From NCBI GenBank assembly GCA_947074185.1, contig CAMTOO010000014.1, positions 1-32,471 on the forward strand: a stretch of DNA of 32,471 nt, written 5' to 3'. Within the stretch, counting starts at the first letter, position 1, and each line of letters starts with the position of its first letter. Positions 27,459-32,471 of the stretch are shown piece after piece. Both the position numbers and the translations under genes were made by a program. The DNA is from an uncultured Negativicutes bacterium (GTDB taxonomy: Bacteria; Bacillota; Negativicutes; Acidaminococcales; Acidaminococcaceae). The notes under the pieces are model-generated. The model worked only from the letters and a program-made list of their open reading frames with translations, ran no database searches and was not told the origin of the DNA.

Positions 27459-28376
27459 ATGAGGAGAGAACGTAAAATTTTATCAATGTTAATGGCGGTG
27501 ATGATGTTATTATCAATAACATTCACGGCGGAAGCGTTTAATATTGGTAAAGCAGTGGGGGATGCAGTAAAGAAATCAACTAGCGGTACGTCTGTGCAAA
27601 TTCCAGGCGGTAAGCAACAAGCAGATCCAAATGTTAAAATGACAGGTAACACACCAACAGTCGCATATCTAGAGGCATTAATATCTTATCCATTAGGCTA
27701 TAAATTCAAAGGTTCCCGAGGTCATGCTGTTATTGGGCAAAACTTAGAATTAAAATCTGATGGACGATTAGATACTATAACTGGCGATATTCTTGAACAA
27801 GAATCATTTGAGTATAATTACAATGGTAGACCTAATGCCGAAGGTAAAGGTGTTTCCAGACTTAATAACCATAATACTGCATTAAGATGGGGAAAAACCT
27901 ATGATGTTGTTATTTGGGCAGAAGGATTCAATCCAATTATTTTTAAAAATGTAGAAGTGGGAAAAGCTGTAAAAGGCGAAGCAACAGTTGCTGCAGATGG
28001 TACGCATGAAAAAGTACAAATTCTTAAAGATGGCAAGAATATTAGTGGAGCTGGCGCAGGCGGTTTTGTTAAAGTCACAAGTGGAGGAGCACCTCTAGAT
28101 TTTGTAACAATTTTAGTGGGACCAAATGTTCAATTAGAACGTAAGGATCGTACAGCTCATATTATTGGAACTCATCAATCAGCTGGCATGCGCAGATCAA
28201 AGGAAATTGGTACTTATGATATAGGCACTGCCTATTCTGGCAAGGTAAATTTAATATTCTGGAAACTAGGTTATGTTACTCAAATTAGAACTGTAACATT
28301 GCCTTCTGGCACAGCATTTCCAACTGTTGATATGCCAAAAGAAGGCGGAGATAATTCTATAAACTATGTTAAGTGA
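27459..28376 (+). CDS. Hypothetical secreted protein, first of a tandem pair
   Basis: I do not recognise the family. ATG 27459, six bases after AAGGAGGA, gives 305 residues. A strong signal peptide (MRRERKILSMLMAVMMLLSI...AEA) is followed by FNIGKAVGDAVKKST, closely matching the mature start of the next gene. The mature part is rich in glycine and beta-strand pattern. Two segments, TYDVVIWAEGFNPIIFKNV (~145-165) and KVNLIFWKLGYVTQIRTVTL (~262-281), resemble each other and may be repeats of an Ig-like or carboxypeptidase-regulatory-type sandwich; this is inference. There is no lipobox or LPXTG, so it would be periplasmic or exported. It has its own promoter and is 27 bp upstream of the second gene. 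Confidence 0.8.
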   Translation: MRRERKILSMLMAVMMLLSITFTAEAFNIGKAVGDAVKKSTSGTSVQIPGGKQQADPNVKMTGNTPTVAYLEALISYPLGYKFKGSRGHAVIGQNLELKSDGRLDTITGDILEQESFEYNYNGRPNAEGKGVSRLNNHNTALRWGKTYDVVIWAEGFNPIIFKNVEVGKAVKGEATVAADGTHEKVQILKDGKNISGAGAGGFVKVTSGGAPLDFVTILVGPNVQLERKDRTAHIIGTHQSAGMRRSKEIGTYDIGTAYSGKVNLIFWKLGYVTQIRTVTLPSGTAFPTVDMPKEGGDNSINYVK

Positions 28377-28403
28377 TGAAATTTATAGCTGAAGGAGTAT
28401 TTT

Positions 28404-29030
28404 ATGAGAAAACACATCAAAACTCTTAGTGCTTTTTTAGTACTGCTGGCATTAGTGCTAGTACCATTAACAGCAGATGCTTTTAAGCTAGGTAAAGTCC
28501 TAGGCGATGCTGTTAAAAGCAGTACAAAACAACAGGTTACTGGTGATGCAGAAAAATCTTCTAGACAAGAAGAAGTGGATCGTCATATGGAAAGTTTATA
28601 TGCAAAACGCAGTGATAAAGTAGATGTTAGAACGTATCATATTTGGCAACATACTTCGCCTAGACCTGCTCAATATGCTAGTAAGTTTGGTGACCCATAT
28701 GTTGGGGAAGTTATGATATTTGTAATTCAAGAAGGTTCCGTATCTAAAGATCCAAATGATGAAAGCGTTGATATAGCAAGGGGTCATAAGATTATTTCTC
28801 AACAGACTATAATGTCTGGTCCAGGAAATAATACTATACAAGTTAGTGTTCCTGACATGCCTTATATATCAATACATTACTGGGCAAAGGCTGTTGGTTC
28901 GGGACCAGGAGGTTCTAGAAGAGAATTTTTTGAAGGAAAAGATTTGGGATATAATTTGATTATAACTAAAGAACGTGGAACTCCTTATAGGACTATCCAT
29001 CAAACAATCAAAGTAGAATCTAAAAACTAA
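28404..29030 (+). CDS. Hypothetical secreted protein, second of a tandem pair
   Basis: An unknown exported protein of 208 residues. A signal peptide (MRKHIKTLSAFLVLLALVLV...ADA) precedes FKLGKVLGDAVKSSTKQQ, which matches the mature N-terminus of the preceding gene in about 9 of 13 positions. A charged, probably helical segment (GDAEKSSRQEEVDRHMESLYAKR) leads to a beta-rich domain (YVGEVMIFVIQEGS, NTIQVSVPDMPYISIHYWAKAVG). The two proteins are otherwise not obviously similar, so the shared N-terminus looks like a common module. AAGGAG lies eight bases before the ATG. It ends at a bidirectional terminator. Confidence 0.78.
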   Translation: MRKHIKTLSAFLVLLALVLVPLTADAFKLGKVLGDAVKSSTKQQVTGDAEKSSRQEEVDRHMESLYAKRSDKVDVRTYHIWQHTSPRPAQYASKFGDPYVGEVMIFVIQEGSVSKDPNDESVDIARGHKIISQQTIMSGPGNNTIQVSVPDMPYISIHYWAKAVGSGPGGSRREFFEGKDLGYNLIITKERGTPYRTIHQTIKVESKN

Positions 29031-29047
29031 ATACAGATTAAGTGCAA

Positions 29048-29080
29048 TAAAAAGGCTACCTTTTTAGGTAGCCTTTTAGT
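29048..29080. terminator. Bidirectional terminator between the secreted-protein operon and tyrS
   Basis: AAAAGGCTACC pairs with GGTAGCCTTTT around a short T-rich loop, with T-rich tails on both strands; the genes converge here. Confidence 0.92.
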
Positions 29081-29087
29081 TTAGTTA

Positions 29088-30308
29088 TTATTTAATTATT
29101 AAACGGTAGTATTTCTTTTTACCTTTGCGGATAAGCAAGCTGTTTTCTTCATCAAACATAGCTTTGTCAAATGCACCTTCAGCATCTGCAACAACATCGT
29201 TATTGATATATAGGCCACCTTGTGCAATCATTTGACGTGCTTCTCTTTTACTAGAGAATACTTTTTGTTCTGTTAATACATCAATGATTTTTTGACCTAA
29301 AGTTTCTGTACCCACTTCTAAAGTTGGTACATCTGTCATAACACCGCCACCACCAAAGAGAGCTTCAGCAGCTTGTTTAGCTTTTTCAGCTTCTTCTTCA
29401 TTGTGAATAAGTTTAGTAACTTCGTAGGCTAATACTTTTTTAGCTTCGTTGATTTCTGCATCTTTTAATGCACCAAGTCTACGAACTTCGTCCATAGGCA
29501 AGTAGGTGAGGAGAGCGAGACATTTTTCAACATCATTATCATCAATGTTGCGCCAGTATTGATAGAATTCGTAAGGGGAAGTTTTTTCAGGATCAAGCCA
29601 TAAAGCGCCTTTTTCTGTTTTACCCATTTTACGACCATCGCTAGTAGTTAAAAGTTTGCAAGTCATACAGAAAGCAGGCTTTTGTTCTTTTTTGCGAATA
29701 AGTTCAACACCGCCTAGCATATTAGACCATTGATCGTCGCCGCCAAGTTGCATTACGCAATTATGATCTTGGTTTAATTGCCAAAAATCGTAAGATTGCA
29801 TAATCATATAGTTGAATTCAAAAAAGGAAAGACCTTTTTCCATACGTTTTTTGAAACATTCAGCAGAAAGCATTCTATTTACAGAGAAATGAACACCTAC
29901 GGTTCTTAAAAGCTCAATATAGTTTAAGTCTAAGAGCCAATCTGCATTATTTGCCATAATAGCTTTATTATCAGCAAAGTCAATGAATTTAGACATTTGC
30001 TTCTTGAAGCACTCAATGTTATGGTTGATAAATTCAGTCGTTAACATTTTACGCATATCATCTTTTCCACTTGGATCGCCAACCATACCAGTACCGCCGC
30101 CTAAAAGGCAGATAGGTCTATGACCAGCTTTTTGCATGTGGGACATTGCCATAAGAGCAATGAAGTGACCTACATGAAGACTATCTGCAGTAGGGTCAAA
30201 TCCTATATAGAAAGTTATTTTCTCTTTTTCAAGTAATTCTTTAATTTCTTCTTCGTGGGAACATTGTGCAACAAAGCCGCGTTCCTGTAATACGTCAAAA
30301 ACAGACAT
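29088..30308 (-). CDS. tyrS: Tyrosyl-tRNA synthetase
   Basis: A class I synthetase charging tRNA-Tyr, 406 residues. The HIGH-like motif is HVGH at residues 45-48, the KMSKS-like motif is KMGKT near residue 227, and the tyrosine-recognition loop includes YMIMQSYDF and [10 protein letters not shown]. The C-terminal S4 RNA-binding domain (~340-406) reads [18 protein letters not shown]. The sequence is of the TyrRS type with the S4 tail (TyrS, not TyrZ-like). The short leader shows no T-box: the gene lies 34 bp after mscL and probably shares its transcript. AGGACTTGAA precedes the ATG. Confidence 0.97.
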   Translation of the reverse strand: MSVFDVLQERGFVAQCSHEEEIKELLEKEKITFYIGFDPTADSLHVGHFIALMAMSHMQKAGHRPICLLGGGTGMVGDPSGKDDMRKMLTTEFINHNIECFKKQMSKFIDFADNKAIMANNADWLLDLNYIELLRTVGVHFSVNRMLSAECFKKRMEKGLSFFEFNYMIMQSYDFWQLNQDHNCVMQLGGDDQWSNMLGGVELIRKKEQKPAFCMTCKLLTTSDGRKMGKTEKGALWLDPEKTSPYEFYQYWRNIDDNDVEKCLALLTYLPMDEVRRLGALKDAEINEAKKVLAYEVTKLIHNEEEAEKAKQAAEALFGGGGVMTDVPTLEVGTETLGQKIIDVLTEQKVFSSKREARQMIAQGGLYINNDVVADAEGAFDKAMFDEENSLLIRKGKKKYYRLIIK

Positions 30309-30342
30309 TTCAAGTCCTCCAAAATTTATTTAATATATTGTA

Positions 30343-30777
30343 CTATTTTACATCATTTAATTCAGATGTGCAATGAGGACAACGAGTTGCATCATCAGCG
30401 ATTTCCATTTTGCAGAATTGGCATGTTCTTTTTGGAACAGCTTCTTCTTCTTTTTTCATTTTATTAATTCTGCTAACGATTACGAAAAGAACAAAAGCAA
30501 TAATTAAAAAATCAATGATAGAATTAATGAAAAGACCATAAGCAATAACGGGAACATTAGCTTCTTGAGCAGCTTTTAATGTTTCTACTGGTGTATTGCT
30601 GAGATTGATAAATAAATTGGAAAAATCTTTCCCACCAAAAAAATGTCCAATAGGTGGCATAATAACATTAGTTACAAGGGATGCAATGATTTTACCAAAG
30701 GCAGCACCGATGATAACACCAACAGCTAAATCGACAACATTTCCTCGCATAGCAAATTTTTTAAATTCTTCAAACAT
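30343..30777 (-). CDS. mscL: Large-conductance mechanosensitive channel with C-terminal zinc ribbon
   Basis: A pentameric inner-membrane safety valve opening at high membrane tension. The N-terminal helix [24 protein letters not shown] is canonical and the pore helix carries the small-residue pattern [14 protein letters not shown]2 is at about residues 77-102. The usual charged C-terminal helix is replaced by a short linker and a zinc-ribbon: Cys119, Cys122, Cys133 and Cys136 in CQFC and CPHC. Similar C-terminal ribbons occur in other anaerobes' MscL as I recall; their role is unknown. AGGAGGATTTGTT precedes the ATG. It heads an operon with tyrS. Confidence 0.95.
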   Translation of the reverse strand: MFEEFKKFAMRGNVVDLAVGVIIGAAFGKIIASLVTNVIMPPIGHFFGGKDFSNLFINLSNTPVETLKAAQEANVPVIAYGLFINSIIDFLIIAFVLFVIVSRINKMKKEEEAVPKRTCQFCKMEIADDATRCPHCTSELNDVK

Positions 30778-30813
30778 AACAAATCCTCCTAATAAATAGA
30801 CTATCTATTTCAA

Positions 30814-30842
30814 ATTCTATTTTTATTAAAAAAATCCTGCAA
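30814..30842 (-). promoter_or_regulatory. mscL-tyrS promoter
   Basis: On the minus strand TTGCAG (30837-30842) and TAGAAT (30814-30819) are 17 bp apart. Its -35 box is separated by only two bases from the -35 of the divergent promoter. Confidence 0.75.
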
Positions 30843-30844
30843 TA

Positions 30845-30873
30845 TTGACTGGAGTTGGTTATTATTTTATAAT
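30845..30873 (+). promoter_or_regulatory. Promoter of the DnaA-N-like and PepSY genes
   Basis: TTGACT (30845-30850) and TATAAT (30868-30873) are 17 bp apart, a near-consensus promoter 44 bp upstream of the start codon. Confidence 0.85.
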
Positions 30874-30917
30874 ATATAGGATAGGAAATATAATAATTTT
30901 CGAAAGGAGTTGAAGAT

Positions 30918-31253
30918 ATGAGAGAAGATTTAGTAGTTCCTGGTGAGAAGGAAGAAGAGTTTGTTGCCGCTCAAAATACAAGAGTAGTTACAATTCCATT
31001 TTCTCCGCTAGAAGAAAGAATGGCAAAAGAAAAACCACACCTAATGCCTGGTCTTTTTGCTTTAAGAGAAGAATTGGGCGAAGAGAAGTTTGCAAAACTA
31101 ATTAGCAGGATTCACAATATAAATGTTGATGGGGAAAGAATATTAATGGTTGCTGAAAGCGAATTGCATCGCACAAACATTGAAAGAGATGCACTTCCTG
31201 CAATTGCAAGAGCATTTAAAGTGTCCAATATTCGCGTAGTTACCCAAGGCTAA
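30918..31253 (+). CDS. Small protein resembling DnaA domain I
   Basis: A 111-residue protein with no signal peptide. From residue ~45 the pattern LFALREELGEEKFAKLI, then NVDGERILMVAESELHRTNIERDALPAIARAF and NIRVV, follows the DnaA N-terminal domain (helix, helix, a beta hairpin VDG-hLhVAxxE, a long helix, and a final strand). The AAA+ and DNA-binding parts of DnaA are absent. The N-terminal 40 residues are acidic and probably flexible. If the match is right it could bind DnaA domain I partners such as helicase or modulators, or simply share the fold. GAAAGGAG lies seven bases before the ATG; a PepSY gene follows after 18 bp. Function not known. Confidence 0.6.
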   Translation: MREDLVVPGEKEEEFVAAQNTRVVTIPFSPLEERMAKEKPHLMPGLFALREELGEEKFAKLISRIHNINVDGERILMVAESELHRTNIERDALPAIARAFKVSNIRVVTQG

Positions 31254-31271
31254 AATTAGGAGGGGTTTATA

Positions 31272-31781
31272 ATGAAAAAAGGAAATTTATTGTTAACTGT
31301 CTTAATGTTTATTGTACTTTGCTTTACAACAGTTGGTTTTGCAAAGGAAGATTCTATGGCACCATCAATGTATCGTGAAGGTGTACGTGCTATAGATGCC
31401 GCTAAAGCAGAAATCCCAGAAACTTGTGTTTTAACTAGTTATGATGTTGATGGCGAAAAAAGTGTTGTAGCTTTTTATGACCAAGCAACTACAGACAGAT
31501 ACAAAGTAAAAGTATTGACTGGAACATCTAAAGTTCTCGAAATTGAAAGAAAAGGTGCAACTTTTGTAAAAGGTAGTACTATGGTCAACTTATCTGTTGA
31601 AGATATTAAGAAGATAGTATTAGCACATTTCCCAGATGCTAAAAATATTGAAGTAGAGCTTGATTCTGATGGTAACAACAAATACTATGAAGCTAAATTC
31701 GTGTCAAACAGATTTGCAGGTGAGTTAGAAATGAACCCTGTAACTGGCGCGATTTTTGAATTAGATTTAAAATTTTATTAA
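31272..31781 (+). CDS. Secreted PepSY-like protein
   Basis: A 169-residue exported protein. The signal peptide (MKKGNLLLTVLMFIVLCFTT...GFA) is followed by two repeats of PepSY type. The second (SVEDIKKIVLAHFPDAKNIEVEL, YYEAKFVSNRFAGELEMNPVTGAIFEL) is typical; the first, around YDVDGEKSVVAFYDQATTDRYKVKVLTGTSKVLEIE, is weaker. PepSY domains occur in peptidase propeptides and in small periplasmic proteins of unclear role. AGGAGGGG precedes the ATG. Co-transcribed with the DnaA-domain-like gene; ends at a strong terminator. Confidence 0.82.
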   Translation: MKKGNLLLTVLMFIVLCFTTVGFAKEDSMAPSMYREGVRAIDAAKAEIPETCVLTSYDVDGEKSVVAFYDQATTDRYKVKVLTGTSKVLEIERKGATFVKGSTMVNLSVEDIKKIVLAHFPDAKNIEVELDSDGNNKYYEAKFVSNRFAGELEMNPVTGAIFELDLKFY

Positions 31782-31787
31782 AATAAA

Positions 31788-31822
31788 ATAAGGAGTTACT
31801 AGTTTCTAGTAACTCCTTTTCC
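31788..31822 (+). terminator. Terminator after the PepSY gene
   Basis: AAGGAGTTACTAG pairs with CTAGTAACTCCTT around a three-base loop, followed by TTCC and T-rich sequence. Confidence 0.92.
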
Positions 31823-31861
31823 ATTATTTATAAAAATTACAATAAATAGGATAGGTTGGAA

Positions 31862-32425
31862 ATGCGAATTATTACAGGTAGAGCTCGAGGCTTACGTTTG
31901 ATAGAACCAAAAAATTATGATGTTAGACCTACTTCCGATAGGGTTAAAGAGTCGCTTTTTAGCATTATCGGAGCAGGTATTGTTGACGCGAAAATTTTAG
32001 ATCTTTTTGCAGGCACAGGAAATCTATGCTTAGAATCTTGGAGTAGAGGTGCTAACCATGTAACATTTGTTGATCAAAGCAAAGAGTCTTTAAAACTAGT
32101 TACTAGCAATATTGAAAAATGTAAGGCAAATGCTGATTGTACTGTTATAAATGGCAATGCTTTAAATGTCTTGACAAAACTTGCAAGTAGTTCTGAGGAG
32201 TTTGATTATATTTTTTGTGATCCGCCTTATGATAAAGGACTAGTGCAAGAAGTATTAAAAAAGCTAGCTGGAATAAACATTCTAAAAAATACAGGAACAT
32301 TAGTAGTAGAACATTCTCTAAAAGACGATATAAGAGGTGCTTTAGGAGCAAATTATGAAGTTTTTCGTTCTGAAAAATATGGACAAACTAGAATAACTTG
32401 TATTAGATTGATTAATGGATTTTAA
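31862..32425 (+). CDS. rsmD: 16S rRNA (guanine966-N2)-methyltransferase
   Basis: Methylates G966 of 16S rRNA. ATG 31862, with TAGG six bases upstream, gives 187 residues beginning MRIITGRARG as family members do; the TTG at 31856 is less likely. The SAM motif DLFAGTGNLCLESWSRGA is at residues 47-64 and the catalytic DPPY is at 120-123. NVRPTSDRVKESLF-type residues (VRPTSDRVKESLFSII) are present near residue 21. In Firmicutes it is usually followed by coaD, which would lie just beyond the window. The last 46 bases show no feature. Confidence 0.95.
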   Translation: MRIITGRARGLRLIEPKNYDVRPTSDRVKESLFSIIGAGIVDAKILDLFAGTGNLCLESWSRGANHVTFVDQSKESLKLVTSNIEKCKANADCTVINGNALNVLTKLASSSEEFDYIFCDPPYDKGLVQEVLKKLAGINILKNTGTLVVEHSLKDDIRGALGANYEVFRSEKYGQTRITCIRLINGF

Positions 32426-32471
32426 AATATCAAGAAAAAACTTAAAAAATTTACAAAAACCCTAATTTTTT

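Noticed and set aside
30309-30342. T-box leader for tyrS
   Set aside because: Only 34 bases separate mscL and tyrS, too short for a T-box, and no T-box core sequence was seen upstream of mscL.

Overview
The window looks like a chromosomal segment of a low-GC diderm Firmicute (class Negativicutes, Selenomonas/Megamonas/Veillonella-like). This is an inference from two things seen together. The glycolytic operon (cggR-gapA-pgk-tpi-gpmI-eno), its CggR-type operator and the secG/est/rnr/smpB genes are Firmicutes-like, yet the window opens with a type V autotransporter whose C-terminal beta-barrel needs an outer membrane. No phage, transposase, CRISPR or tRNA gene was seen. Most of it is housekeeping chromosome.

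Layout. 1-4143: the 3' part of an autotransporter with thirteen 54-bp passenger repeats, then a secreted carboxylesterase. 4132-5358: a preQ1-I-type riboswitch with its own promoter and terminator, controlling queT-queF (queuosine precursor uptake and preQ1 synthesis). 5361-12393: the glycolytic operon behind a CggR-like operator, with a fused PGK-triosephosphate isomerase and an enolase reading frame broken by an in-frame TGA inside a scrambled stretch. 12461-14909: secG and the membrane pyrophosphatase hppA. 14918-19718: an Est30-like esterase, a hotdog thioesterase, RNase R, SmpB and a YgjP-like metallopeptidase. 19746-21854: a lipoprotein, converging on a rubredoxin-FprA flavodiiron pair. 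21899-24094: an iron-sulfur flavoprotein and nicotinate phosphoribosyltransferase. 24134-27279 (minus strand): an FkbM-type methyltransferase, tmRNA (ssrA) and an AspT-family exchanger. 27334-29080: two tandem unknown secreted proteins with matching mature N-termini. 29088-30842 (minus): mscL-tyrS. 30845-31822: a DnaA-domain-I-like small protein and a PepSY protein. 31862-32425: rsmD; the last 46 bases hold nothing recognisable.

The genes form coherent modules. CggR should sense glycolytic flux and control lower glycolysis. The rnr-smpB-ssrA set supplies ribosome rescue and decay of the mRNA. FprA with rubredoxin reduces O2 or NO in an anaerobe. HppA recovers energy from pyrophosphate. The points most worth a second look are the broken enolase, the PGK-TIM fusion, the hairpin between Shine-Dalgarno and start codon of smpB, the paired secreted proteins, and the stand-alone DnaA-domain-I-like protein.
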